This document shows, one piece after another, positions 43,640 to 55,545 of a DNA stretch of 64,000 nucleotides (the stretch's first letter is position 1; each line of letters opens with the position of its first letter). Both the position numbers and the translations under genes were made by a program. The DNA is taken from NCBI GenBank assembly GCA_032622095.1, contig CP136066.1, positions 114,285,319 through 114,349,318 on the forward strand, in the 5' to 3' direction. The notes under the pieces were generated by a model that was not told the DNA's origin, did not search any database, and was given only the letters and a program-made list of their open reading frames with translations. This stretch comes from Siphonodentalium dalli. Taxonomy: Eukaryota > Mollusca > Scaphopoda > Gadilida > Siphonodentaliidae.

Positions 43640-46290
43640 CGGAACTATGTTCTGGAACCACGTTCAATTGAATCATTGATATGTTATAAAAACTCATGAT
43701 GACATTTGATGAATTCTCATGGCGTACAATTCTCAGATTAGAGAATTTGATCCGCTTGAAGGTGGGAATACACCGACCAGTCTAGCGGGAGACATCTTCT
43801 CCCTAAAATGTGTCTACTCTCCCTATAAATTGTCTCAGGGAGAAGTGACTTACCAGAGGAGTGACTTCTCCTCCATTTTCCAGCATAAGCATACCACCAA
43901 AACGTGTATACGAAGTGCATCCACAGAGTCGTTATTTCGTGGGAATCCCGATTCAGAATCCAGATTCAGATTACAGATTAGTCCCCGTACGACGTGGTTC
44001 GGTAAACGAACAGACCAGAATCAGTAAACGAACAGACCGTAATCATAATCTCGTGGTAATCCAGATTCGGATTCCGATTACGGACTCAAATGTTCGTAAT
44101 GTAAACAAACCGAGATTTCGCCACCTCGGAGTTTAAAAACACAATAAAACATAAGAATCCGTCTCTTGTGTACAAATTATTGCAGAATATAAACGATCTA
44201 TATCAAAGAATTTTAAATGCGGAGACAAATTTGTTTTATCTAGTGTAAACTGGGAGAATATTGCTGAAATTAGCCAAATAATAACGTTATTGATAGTAAC
44301 GCTGGGGGAGCACTTCGGTTGATGGCGAAGCAAATCAATGTCGATTTTATTGTCACTTTCATATGTCCATTTCATAATTACATCCATAAAATAACGACCG
44401 AACGCATGTCGATTTCAAATTCGGTGAATACGTCACCATTGACCGAATTAACGTGAACCTGCATGGATATGTCTTCTGCTTTGTTCGTTATTATAATGTT
44501 TCTTCTTATTCAAGAAATAGTAGGATTATATGATATCGGTGGATTATCATATACACGTATGTACTATCTAGTCTTATAGCAATTTCATGTTTAAAATATT
44601 TTGTTTCGTTAAATGCAATCGTTTTGCACAATAGTCTCTGTATAGTGCACAAACACAGGCATTTTTTAGCCAACGTGCTGTACATTAGTTGGAAAATAAA
44701 GCTTTGCTCATGAAGCTAATGTTGTAGTCTTGTGATGGCAGGCTAACTGCATCACTCAATTGAGGTTTCCTCAAATTTCCGGCCAACTGCAACCCCCCCC
44801 CCCCCCCCATTGAACCAAACATCAATCTTACAGGTTCGCAGAATTCCATTTGCACCCCCTTGGAAATATCCAACCTGACACACCCTAAGATTGGAAAATT
44901 ACCAACTTTTACTGATTGAAAAAATCAAACAATGAGAACAATTGGTTACAATTCCAACCTATATATGGTGTCAAGTTAATGTCCAACAAATGTTGTGTCG
45001 TGCATGAAATTTCCAACTGCTGGAAATGTACCAAAGTTTAGTTTAAACATATTTATTTCAAATATTTGTCAAATTTAGATAACACATGATATATATAACA
45101 CATACATTTGTTTATACATACAATGGGATTGGAGGACAAGTGCTGACTCACTTAAGGGTACCCCCTCTCCCATAGGTTATTACACTGAAAAATAAATAAT
45201 TAGTAATGGCAAAGAAACATGACTGCCAAAAACCAGTTGAACAGATATACAGATCATCGGTCACCCTCCCCCGAGTTAATAATAAGTTTGTATATGTATT
45301 TATTAAAATCGGGTTCGTTTGTTGCGTTTGCTGGTATGTACGTATCATTATTTGGAACAGTTAGTCAAAATAATCCTGATTTGCCTCACGTATGAATGAC
45401 TGTGCAGCTAAGAAAATTGTACCAAAGTTCGGGGGGGGGGGTTCGAGACACCACAACCAACCCCTGTCGCCACGTCCCTGTACAACTGACAACTTTCGTG
45501 TGTTCTCCACAACGTCTTCGGAATTTGATTCAGGAGACCTGGAGCTGTTAGAAATGCTTGCCCTCAACAATAAACACACCTTAACTTGAAAAAAAGATGC
45601 GATTAAGTCGGATTGGCAGCTAATTAAGTTCCATGTATATACACATAGAAGCAAAGCATGACTTTCACAACAAACATGAACTTTATAAATATAAGATACA
45701 ACTGATACTTGTGTCAAATACATGAGCCATGAGAGATAACGACTCAGGGTACAATGAGAGTAATAAGTGATTAGAATACTGGGATTGTAAGTGGGCTCTT
45801 GTATCTGTGATAATACTTATTGGATCACATAATGCTGGTGTTGGGATATAAATTGAACTTCAACCCTTTATGATTAAAATATAACAGTTCACTTCTCCAT
45901 ATCCAGATAGGAAGAAGTGACTTGTCCAATACAAACCTCTAGGCTGGTTTCTGGCATGGAGTGAAATATTGAGTGGTACACCCCTAATAATCATAAAAGA
46001 CACTTTTCATAGCCCCTTCCATGAACGTAGTTTTGGTTACGATGTTATGTGATGCCGAAGGCTCAGCAACACGAACAAACTCAAGGAATCAGGGAGCTAA
46101 ATGTGTTCTAGAGTCGGGGAGCGAGTACACCGTGGAATTGCTAAAGGTGAAGGTAACTGAAGAATGACCTTCACCTGATACATGCGACACGTTATTAAAG
46201 GATGATATCGCGTTTATTTGATTATACATAATATCTAAATAATTTAAACTGGTGAATGAATGGGGGAATGGATTTTTGTGAGCGGGAAAT
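43640..46290. other. No recognisable gene
   Basis: Contains a GATTCAGATTACAGATTAG-rich stretch (43940-44080), an 18-C run (44791-44808), a G-run (45429-45440) and dispersed repeat fragments (44850-45030). Open frames lack splice context. Confidence 0.35.
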
Positions 46291-46294
46291 TTAT

Positions 46295-46512
46295 TTAACT
46301 AGCTGCTGTAGTCCTGGGTTTTTCCAGATCAAATTTGGCTGTGAGATAGCCCTGTCGTAGACTTGGGGATTTATTTTCAAAAGTAAACACATGACCTATG
46401 ATTTTTCTTGCATTTTCGTGATCAACTGGTGTCAATCTAGCTGGGTAAACATCACTGGTATGGCCTGCAGGCTTCAATTCAGTGAATTTGGCCGAAACGT
46501 TAACACTGTCGC
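46295..46512 (-). CDS. Low-confidence candidate terminal exon
   Basis: The acceptor-like TTTCCCATAG precedes a 72-codon frame encoding DSVNVSAKFTELKPAGHTSD, KIIGHVFTFENK and LRQGYLTAKFDLEK before the stop. Composition is protein-like, but no domain is recognised, no partner exon was found, and a 60-bp inverted repeat begins just upstream (46557). It may be chance. Confidence 0.2.
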
Positions 46513-46556
46513 CTATGGGAAACCATTTAGTTCAGTGATTCCTCAAGGATTTGGCG

Positions 46557-46848
46557 ACATGAATATTGATTTCGGTAGCGGGGTAATGTCGCAATAGCTA
46601 TACTCGTCCTTGACCTCGATAAATGGGTATACTCGTAGGGCGCGCATCTATAATCTCAAATCGACTCCATTCCACCCGCATGTGCAATTTGACTTATATA
46701 TCAAGATGTTCCACCCACTTTGGTGTTCTAGAAACCACCCGAATAAGACTTGTTAATTAGTTGAATATAACGTGACTGCATATTCTGAGGTGAAGGTCGA
46801 GTATAGCTCTTGCAACATTACCCCTCTTCCATTGATTTCATATGACAT
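46557..46848. repeat. Inverted repeat with 165-bp loop
   Basis: Arms about 46557-46618 and 46784-46848; GAGGTCAAGGACGAGTATAG on the minus strand pairs with GAGGTGAAGGTCGAGTATAG on the plus strand. Possibly a small MITE or foldback relic. Confidence 0.5.
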
Positions 46849-47879
46849 AAACTCCAAGACAGATAACTCTATATATTCCGAAGTCTACGCTCCCGCGCTA
46901 AGACATTTCACTATATATCCGGCTATTGATTAATGGAAATGTTGGGCCTGCAACACACGTTATTTGTCGAACTAGCTGTTGCGACTTTATGGATTTTGAT
47001 AGGTGTAACACAGGTTATTGAGTAAGGCATAGTAAGTCAGTGTAACTCGTCGATTTGATGAAAAGTGTGCATATATCGTTGTGTTTCCTTGGTTATTTGA
47101 ACCAATTATATCCTAATTCCAAATATTATTTCCCATATATAACCCATGGAACCGATTAAAAATGGAAAGAGAACCGACTCAATCGATCGAGAACCACATA
47201 GATATAATAAGTCGCGGGTTTCGTAGTTGTTATGACTCGCACACTAGAATTGTCGATATTAGCACGTTCTTTGGGACGGTTATATAGATGGTGTCGGGGG
47301 AATGAACAAATTAATCGAATTAATTATTATCACTTATAGATGGCTCAAAATTTAATTATACCTGTCACAAACTCCCGATTTTTTCAATCAGAAGAATCCG
47401 TATATATATGGACGCTCTTCATCAGAGACGATCATTAGATGTTTTTCTTGGCTGACAAAAATTAAAAACTTTCCCTTTTTGAAAGTCAATCGATGACATC
47501 GGACTATCAGAACTTCAATATTATTAATGGACTCATTGGCACAATTTATACGTATTTTCTGACATACGCAAAAATGATAGTTGTATGGTGTACAATCGGG
47601 CATTTCTCATTTCTGCTTATCGTCTCTCCAAACCGACATGCTGGTCTGAAGCCTGAAATTATGCTCGCTTCTTTTACATATAAAGATCGGTAAATAAGTT
47701 AATTGTACATTTATAATGACTTCATATGCATCGCATATACATGCTGATTCGAGAGATAACCCACATCCTCCGGACCTCAATGATATGATCGTGAATGAGT
47801 ATTGATATACCCCACTAAACTTTGACAAACACCAGTAATGGTGTGTAGATAATTTACATATCTCTCCTATATATTTTGA

Positions 47880-48428
47880 TACAATCTATCTAATTTACAT
47901 ATCTCTCTTATATATTTTTGATACAATCTATCTGTTTGTCTGTCTGTCATTTATACAAATCTACGATTCTCCACCGATCGAGACCCAACTTCCTATCTTG
48001 GGGTAAAATCCCACGGACACGGTCGTTGTCGTATTGGCGACCCCGTGCGACGCCCGTGCAGCGCATGCGCAGACGAGATATCGGAAACGGGTGGAGCTAT
48101 CGACTTGAAATTTGCTATGTGAATGTATCTTGCCCCGGATACGAATTTTATCGGGTCGCCGAGCCCGTGCGACGCCAGCTTCGCGCATGCGCAGACGAGA
48201 TATCGGAAACGGGTGGAGCTATCGACTTGAAATTTGGTATGTGAATGTATCTTGCCCCGGATACGAATTTTATCGGGTCGCCGAGCCCGTGCGACGCCAG
48301 CTTCGCGCATGCGCAGACGAGATCTCGGAAACGGGTGGAGCTATCGACTTGAAATTTGGTTTTTGAATAGCTATCGACTTGAAATTTGGTTTTTGAATAG
48401 CCCGGACAACGTTGGGCTCATCGGCTAG
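47880..48428 (+). mobile_element. Helitron-like element E1 (122-bp core repeats)
   Basis: TTTGTCTGTCTGTC tract, a header with CAAATCTACGATTCTC, then three 122-bp units (GCGCATGCGCAGAC at 48061, 48183, 48305) containing GAAACGGGTGGAGCTATCG and GGTCGCCGAGCCCGTGCGACG. Ends with the hairpin GCCCGGACAACGTTGGGC and CTAG (48425-48428). The 5' boundary is not certain. Confidence 0.6.
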
Positions 48429-48875
48429 TCTCATATATATTTTGAAGACCTCTGTCTGTATGTTTGTCTGTATGTTTGTCATTGATACAAATCTACGATT
48501 CTCGACCGATCGGGACGAAACTTGGTACGTGTGTGTAGTTTGACCAGGCGGTGGACGTTGTCGTATTGGCGAGCCCGTGCGGCGCCCGCTTCGCGCATGC
48601 GCAGACGAGATCTCTGAAACGGGTGGAGCTATCGACTTGAAATTTGCTATGTGAATGTATCTTGCCCCGGATACGAATTTTATCGGGTCGCCGAGCCCGT
48701 GCGACGCCAGCTTCGCGCATGCGCAGACGAGATCTCGGAAACGGGTGGAGATATGGAATTGAAATTTGCTATGTGAATGTATCTTGCCCCGGATACGAAT
48801 TTTATCGGGTCGCCGAGCCCGTGCGACGCCAGCTTCGCGCATGCGCAGACCAGATCTCGGAAACGGGTGGAGCTA
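48205..48875. repeat. Duplicated block, copy A (partner 50084-50754)
   Basis: About 670 bp recur 1879 bp downstream with only scattered differences (for example GCTATG against GGTATG). The block spans the E1/E2 junction, so the duplication came after the head-to-tail arrangement. Confidence 0.85.
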
Positions 48876-48967
48876 TCGACTTGAAATTTGAGCTCGGAAA
48901 CGGGTGGAGCTATCGACTTGAAATTTGGTTTTTGAATAGCCCGGACAACGTCGGGCTCATCGGCTAG
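48429..48967 (+). mobile_element. Helitron-like element E2
   Basis: 539 bp from TCTCATATATATTTTG to CTAG (48964-48967), preceded by hairpin GCCCGGACAACGTCGGGC. Contains CTGT-rich tract, header GACGAAACTTGG and three to four core units. Starts directly after the CTAG of E1, so E1 and E2 are head to tail. Confidence 0.6.
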
Positions 48968-49566
48968 TCTATTATATATTTTTGAAGATCTGTCTGTCTG
49001 TGTGTCTGTGTGTTCGTGATGGACTCGAAAACGGCCGAACCGATTTCGATGAAACTTGGTATTTGGGGGTATTTTCGGCCGGGAACTGGCATAGGCCTAT
49101 TAATTTGCCCGTGCGACGTGACCTTGACCTTTAAATCGTGTAATTTCAAGGTCAAACGCCCGAATATCTCGGGATTTAGATGAAACTTGGTATGTGGGGG
49201 TATTTTCGGCCGGGGAGTGTCATTGGCTCATTAATTTGACCGTGCGACGTGACCTTGAAATCGGGTCAATTCAAGGTCAAATCGCCAATTTTGATTGGAT
49301 TTCGACGAAATTTGATACATGGGGTTACTTTTGTCCATTGAGTGTTTTGGACGGGTCAAATCGTGACCCCGACCTCACCCTGACCTTCTAAATGATCAAT
49401 TCAAGGTCAAAACGGGTAAAACCGGATGGATTTCGACGGGCACGTTTGTCGGGTACTTTTGTTCGTGCAGTATTTTGGACTGATCAAATCGTGACCCCAT
49501 TTGACCTTGACCTTTAAAATGGACAATTCAAGGTCAAAGCCCGGACGAAGTCGGGTCACATTCTAG
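48968..49566 (+). mobile_element. Helitron-like element E3 (GGTCAAGGTCA core type)
   Basis: 599 bp from TCTATTATATATTTTTG to CTAG (49563-49566), with 3' hairpin CCCGGACGAAGTCGGG. Header GGACTCGAAAACGGCC, then four core units containing TGACCTTGACC, ATTCAAGGTCAAA and GGTCAAATCGTGACCCC, the reverse of the 34.6-35.2 kb array. Head to tail with E2 and E4. Confidence 0.6.
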
Positions 49567-49790
49567 TCTATTATATATTTTGGAAGATCTGTTTGTGTAT
49601 GTGTCTGTCTGTGTGATCGCGATGGACTCGAAAACGGCCGAGCCGATTTCGATGAAACTTGGTATGTGGGGGTATTTTCGGCCGGGGGTGGCATGGGCCT
49701 ATTAATTTTCAGATCCGAGGTCAACTTTTCACGTGCCGAGGTCAAATCTGTTTTTACGCCGTTTTGCGCTAATATATTTCAGTTCGGTGC
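49567..49790 (+). mobile_element. Helitron-like element E4, 5' part
   Basis: Begins TCTATTATATATTTTGG after the E3 CTAG; carries GTGTCTGTCTGTG, GGACTCGAAAACGGCC and AGGTCAACTTTTCACGTGCC. The same sequence occurs inverted at 51440-51665. The 3' end is not seen before unrelated sequence at about 49800. Confidence 0.5.
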
Positions 49791-50083
49791 TCGCAAATCG
49801 ATTCGATATAGCGCGAATAATAAATTGCCAGTCATATAATTTGCACGGTTAGAATCTGTGGCGCTTCATCTTTCCAATGATGTATCACACGCCTGTGTAC
49901 GTTTAAAGTTTCTACCTTAATTATCGCAGGACCATGCTTCGCTCATCGAAAAACATTCCGTAAATATATTACGCCGTCAACAGATCGTGACGTGATCGCG
50001 TTTAACTCTTAACCGGCCGATGTCTCGTTAACTCATCACCGGCCGAGGTATCCGCAAATGACATTGGGCAATATATATATCTC

Positions 50084-50754
50084 GGAAACGGGTGGAGCTA
50101 TCGACTTGAAATTTGGTATGTGAATGTATCTTGCCCCGGATACGAATTTTATCGGGTCGCCGAGCCCGTGCGACGCCAGCTTCGCGCATGCGCAGACGAG
50201 ATCTCGGAAACGGGTGGAGCTATCGACTTGAAATTTGGTTTTTGAATAGCTATCGACTTGAAATTTGGTTTTTGAATAGCCCGGACAACGTTGGGCTCAT
50301 CGGCTAGTCTCATATATATTTTGAAGACCTCTGTCTGTATGTTTGTCTGTATGTTTGTCATTGATACAAATCTACGATTCTCGACCGATCGGGACGAAAC
50401 TTGGTACGTGTGTGTAGTTTGACCAGGCGGTGGACGTTGTCGTATTGGCGAGCCCGTGCGGCGCCCGCTTCGCGCATGCGCAGACGAGATCTCTGAAACG
50501 GGTGGAGCTATCGACTTGAAATTTGCTATGTGAATGTATCTTGCCCCGGATACGAATTTTATCGGGTCGCCGAGCCCGTGCGACGCCAGCTTCGCGCATG
50601 CGCAGACGAGATCTCGGAAACGGGTGGAGATATGGAATTGAAATTTGGTATGTGAATGTATCTTGCCCCGGATACGAATTTTATCGGGTCGCCGAGCCCG
50701 TGTGACGCCAGCTTCGCGCATGTGCAGACCAGATCTCGGAAACGGATGGAGCTA
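50084..50754. repeat. Duplicated block, copy B (partner 48205-48875)
   Basis: Carries the E1 end with CTAG at 50304-50307 and the start of E2. It runs directly into a 58-bp (AT)n tract at 50760, where E2 is truncated. Confidence 0.85.
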
Positions 50755-50756
50755 TC

Positions 50757-50759
<3 letters not shown>

Positions 50760-50817
<58 letters not shown>
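50760..50817. repeat. (AT)n microsatellite
   Basis: Uninterrupted AT dinucleotides, with a second short run at 50865-50882. Confidence 0.95.
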
Positions 50818-50821
<4 letters not shown>

Positions 50822-50882
50822 TAGAGTATTTCGTTAGTCAAACGCGCCCCGCGCCCAGCCGCGATATATATATATATATATA

Positions 50883-51120
50883 CTAGAAGGTGATCCGACT
50901 TCGTCCGGGCTTTGACCTTGAATTGACCATTTTGAAGGTCAAGGTCATGTGGGGTCAAACACCAACAACCCAAAAATGGTGGAAATCGGCCCAGCGGATA
51001 CCGGGAAATCGGCCCAGCGGATACCGATAAATTTCGTCCGTAAAAATCCGCCAGTTTAACCCGATTTGATTTCCACTCAAGTATATAAACGCGCCTCATA
51101 TACACACGCTCATTAATTAT
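50883..51120 (-). mobile_element. Helitron-like element end on the minus strand, abutting AT tract
   Basis: CTAG (50883-50886) next to the hairpin complement CCGACTTCGTCCGGGC and a TTGAAGGTCAAGGTCA core unit, all read on the minus strand. It sits immediately beside TATATA, consistent with the A/T target preference of Helitrons. Confidence 0.55.
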
Positions 51121-51439
51121 CAACTTTCAACGTAAAGATAAATTACCATCGGTGCCCGAGATATCGCCAAGACGTCTGAAACAGTCGGTTAAGCGTTAAC
51201 GTGATCTAACGTTATGACATCTAACGACGTCATAGAAGTTACGCATTGTTTTTATCCCGATGGAAGATAGTACCACTTCTTCTTGATAATTGAGGCAGAT
51301 AACTAAAACGGATACATACGCATTATATATCGTTGGAAAGAGGAAACACGAAATATTCTCACAGTGTCATTATTATGACTGGCATTTTATTATTCGCGCT
51401 GTTTCGAATCGATTTGTAAGCACCGAACTCAAATGAAAG

Positions 51440-51606
51440 TCCCGCAACACAGCGTAAAAACAGATTTGACCTCGGCACGTGAAAAGTTGACATTGGATCT
51501 GAAAATTAATAGGCCCATGCCACCCCCCGGCCGAAAATACACCCACATACCGAATTTCATCGAAATCGGCTCGGCCGTTTTCGAGTCCATCGCGATCACA
51601 CAGGCA

Positions 51607-51645
<39 letters not shown>

Positions 51646-51665
51646 ATCTTCCAATATATATATAG
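51440..51665 (-). mobile_element. Inverted copy of the E4 element head, with (AC)n
   Basis: GACCTCGGCACGTGAAAAGT, AATTAATAGGCCCATGCC and CGGCCGTTTTCGAGTCC are the reverse complement of 49610-49750. A (CA)n tract lies at 51608-51640, replacing the (TG/CTGT) tract of E4. Confidence 0.65.
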
Positions 51666-52359
51666 ATAGATATGACTGAATATCAAATCAAATTGGGTGG
51701 GGTGATGTTGATTTATTGTATTTCTATATACCCTATAGCTATATTTGGTTTGAGAATAAATTATTTCAATTTGGAATTAATGCTCGAGTTGCAATTGTAT
51801 ATATGACTTGCCAATTATCAGTAATGATAACATGCATGCACTGTCATTCATTTAGTTATGTCTCACATATATCAAATCAATGACAAATAGCACCAGGCAT
51901 ATATATGTATATGATACAAATCTAAATTAAAGACATACTATATAGAATGACATATGGTTTTTTTTTATCTTCGTATCTGGATTTTTCGAGGGAATCATCA
52001 ATATGAGTACGCTAATCTACAAGTTTAGCCCCGAGGCAGTGCATAGGTAGACAGCGGTGCAATCAATCTAAATCACTCAACTCGCAGGTATACGTGTCCC
52101 AACAATGTTTCTTCTATATAAATTGCAAGCTAGGTCACAACACTGCAGATACATAGGGCAGTTACGAATTAACAGGTAAGTCTTACCCACGTGTATGGTT
52201 ATATCCATAATATTATGTTAATTTCTTCTGCGTATCCACGCGGCAGTTGATCATTGTCTCTTTAAACAAAATTATATAAGTATGCATCCAGTTAGGAACA
52301 CTCTGTGTATATATGCTTTACAATCAGGACACTCTATAATATAGTGTCAATGCTGGTGT

Positions 52360-52930
52360 TTAAACGGACATGGCTCATTCGAACCTTCAATTTGCGTGAT
52401 CTGGGGGGTGGGGGGGGGGGTTGGGGTTGGGTACGATAGGTCGATATATAACATAGACGAACTATTGACATACCGGCTTCATATGCTCTGAAAAACACTT
52501 GTCGAAGTCTCAGCCATTTTCCAGCCGTTTTATTTTTTTCGCAGAAGTCAGACAAACGCTCTTTATTTCCTCCATATCAGGAATAAATTAACACGGAACG
52601 CTCTTTTCTGTTCCATGTCGTGCAAATGACTGTTTTGTTGGGACCGAAAAACCGTGTTCATAGTTGTATTTTTCATTACTATTTATGTGTCTTTTTGGGT
52701 TACATAATGTTCGTAGAAAGGTAGTTCAGATATGTATCGAGGTATTTCGATACCGGGAAAAATTCAAAAGCGAATGGTTATGTGTATTTTGGAGCGCAAA
52801 CCACCATTGTGTCTTTAATTTAATTGGCTGTTTGACGCCCCAAATTATACTAAATATGGGCTGTTGTAATGTTATAGCATCTGTCGTATAATACGGTTCG
52901 GTTCCTGAGATTATAGTATTGGTCAATAAA
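52360..52930. repeat. Duplicate of sequence in intron 2 of the EF-hand gene
   Basis: GAACGCTCTTTTCTGTTCCAT, CGTAGAAAGGTAGTTCA, TTTCGATACCGGG and TTTGGAGCGCAAA recur in order at 58985-60085. The 59-60 kb copy is interrupted by a separate insertion (about 59237-59938). No exon of the EF-hand gene is included. Confidence 0.7.
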
Positions 52931-53144
52931 TTTGTGAAATACTTTTCTACTGACTTTATATGCTGCGTAAAGACTTTAATATTAAAGTCAAAGAATTTAG
53001 ACCAAAAAAATCGAATTATCGTAGAACAGTAAAGGCCGCTCCGTGTTGGCTTATTCCCGAAACAGTAATATCAAAGCGCGTAAATTTTTCTCTCTCCTGT
53101 GCGAAAACTCATAACAGCTGGAAACTTGCTTCGACCATGCCATG

Positions 53145-53665
53145 AATCTCTACTCTGGCTTTCTTTCGCCGGAAGAGATCATATTCCACCAGTTCGAAAC
53201 ATGGGAACTTTTTTAAGTTTTGTCAGGGAACCTTATAAAATCTAAAAATATATTTCTTAGTTATTACCAGATCCTTATAATAGTGTACTTCACTGCAGTA
53301 TGTCCCAACTAGAAATTGCACGATTTAAGTGACATTTACACTTATTGAATTTCTCCCGGGTACATGTAATTAACTCAATGTTTATATTGCGATATTGACT
53401 CACAACCAATCATGTAATATTCAGCTGCGACCACCCCCTAATAAAAAAACAAAAAACATCTCCAGTTCAGTTGGGACCACCCCTAATATGAAGTATCGAT
53501 TATCGAGGAACAGGTATAAATATTTTCCCTGCCTTATTTGTTCAATGTTATAAATTTTAAGTTCCCTGCACATGTAAAAATGGGTCAGAACATCAAGAAG
53601 TTCCCAGGTTTTGTACTGGTGGAATATTATCTCCAGACAGACGAAAGCCAGAGTAGAGATCATGA
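53145..53665. repeat. Inverted repeat of about 100-bp arms
   Basis: ATCTCTACTCTGGCTTTC and ATATTCCACCAGT at 53148-53200 pair with GAAAGCCAGAGTAGAGAT and ACTGGTGGAATAT at 53617-53661. The loop (about 53245-53555) carries paired ACCACCCCC segments. Probably a MITE or foldback relic. Confidence 0.6.
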
Positions 53666-53669
53666 CATA

Positions 53670-54970
53670 TCAAGAGTATATGTGGGGCATGTATATCGTT
53701 ATTCCGTTTATCGACATATCATGTCATTCCTTCCAAATTATGTAGACATAATGTGAAGGTTCAAGCGAGCTGTGGCCGTTTGCATGATAGCCCACATTAA
53801 ATATAACGTCCCTATTCGGATCGTGTGTGTGGGAAGTAAGTCTTTATTTGGGGATGTCCAACTTATAATTTCAAATCCACTAACACCTCATGTACCAAAC
53901 CGAAGTAATTCGATCAATTCCATTAGCCCCGGACCATTTGTATTCTGTCGGTAATCTGGTATCACAAACTTCCAAACGGTCGTCGGAAATTCTTTACCTG
54001 AACCACATGACTGGAAATTCAGTTTAAAAAAAAACACCATTGCATGCATTGACACCTTTGTGGCAAACAACAAAGTGCAAGTTCTGTATTTTGATTTGCA
54101 CCCATTGGGTCGATACTCTCTGAATGGTATCTCAAAATTCCAGCTATTGGTAATTCCTAACTGCATGATTGTATAGTTTCTGTCCAAAAACATTGGTCTT
54201 TCGTGCTAAAAACAACAACATCCATAACATTTAATACGGTTTGAAACATGTATCAAATTATCTGAACTAATTCAATCTACTTCTGGTCGGAAATGTTCAA
54301 CTATAATTGTCTGCGAGGCATGTCTAACTTGGGAAAGGCACCCCGCCCCGACAACTAGTTCCCGGTGATGCACATGCATGGTCCATCTATATAGCGTCAC
54401 CGTCTCGTTTCAATGGGAAGTCCGTGGTTCACCATATACGGGATCAGGTGATCTGGCAAATAAAGCAAGTATTGCCTAATGTCAGGACTATAGTTTTGAT
54501 TTTGCTATTAAAATATGCTCAGGATGAGTCCCATGTTTCTAGATCGCCGAAAAGTGTAGCCCAATGTTGTTTAATAAGAAATTATTTGATGTTGCGATAT
54601 GTTCTGGTTGGAAATACATGTATATAGGGCATGTCATGTGACTCCCATCGCAAGATGAGTCAAGATCCAGTTCTTTGAGAGTATTTATAACATGATTTTA
54701 CCACCGTCAAAACATACATGCATGCTGCCAAACTCAGTGTGCATGTGTGAATATATACATATACATACCCTCCGCATCAGGGGGGGGGGGGGGTCTGAAA
54801 AAATTTCAGGCACGTATGGCATTTTTTCCCTTTCGATCATTTTTTGTACCCACCCACCCCCACCGCCAAATTTTTTTCCGTTTTCGGCAGTTTTTTCCGA
54901 CCATTTTTTGACACTAAAACAGAGATTTGCGGGGGGAAATTCACTGTAAACAGCTGTATATGAATTTCTG
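53670..54970. other. No recognisable gene
   Basis: A 101-codon frame on the minus strand (54193-53888) has no splice context or known domain. A G-run lies at about 54781-54793. Confidence 0.35.
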
Positions 54971-54979
54971 TGCATACTA

Positions 54980-55085
54980 TTTATCATGGATGTTAACATG
55001 GACATGTAAATAGGAATGAGTCATTTTGAGGTCATTCGGCCAAAAAAACATGGCTGCCAGCGGCCATCTTGGATTTCAAAATTTG
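54980..55085 (-). repeat. Single AAGATGGC satellite unit
   Basis: ATCATGGATGTTAACATGGAC, GGAATGAGTCATTTTGAGG and GGCTGCCAGCGGCCATCTTGG are the reverse of one unit of the 24.2-26.1 kb array. It lies 300 bp upstream of EF-hand exon 1. Confidence 0.8.
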
Positions 55086-55376
55086 CAACAAAATACAACA
55101 CGATAACTGCCTGCAGTCAGTTTACAGTTAGAATTACATTATTTCTCTCATTCAAAGTGGGTTTGAAGCCCAACTCATTGCCAAAACACTAAAAAACAAG
55201 CAGGATTTTTTTTTTTTAGTTGCGGAAAAAGTTGCTTGTTGGTGGCTTTGACCACCCACCCACCCCGGCATACGTGCCCCGGCACCCCCCCCCCCCCCTG
55301 TCCGCATCAGAATATATTATACCAGAGCTGCATGATGACTCAACCAAACTATACAATACTTTCTTCTTCATTTCAG

Positions 55377-55545
55377 ACATAACATAATTCACCATGATGT
55401 CTCTGTTTGGTTTGTTCTTACTCTCCACTATATACGGTTGCCTCGGACACAGCGATCACGGAGGAATGGGCGGCATCCCACAGAACTTTGACCCCAACAA
55501 TCCTCAGAATCCATTCAACGATGTAAAAGTTACTCAAGATCAAGC
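55377..55545 (+). CDS. MCFD2-like: EF-hand gene exon 1 (signal peptide)
   Basis: CTTCTTCATTTCAG at 55363-55376 looks like an acceptor, so a non-coding 5' exon may exist upstream. The ATG at 55394 is in the context ACCATGATG and is the first in frame. After the signal peptide the exon encodes HSDHGGMGGIPQNFDPNNPQ and ends before GTGAGT (55546) in phase 2. Confidence 0.8.

Noticed and set aside
45361-45723. 120-codon minus-strand frame
   Set aside because: Spans a G-run and a dispersed repeat fragment; composition and lack of splice sites argue against a gene.
48270-48842. 190-codon minus-strand frame (repeated exactly at 50149-50721)
   Set aside because: It is a reading of the 122-bp core repeats, which stay open because unit variants avoid stops; the identical second frame only reflects the duplication.
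53888-54193. 101-codon minus-strand frame
   Set aside because: No acceptor/donor support, no known domain; length is within chance for this AT-rich DNA.
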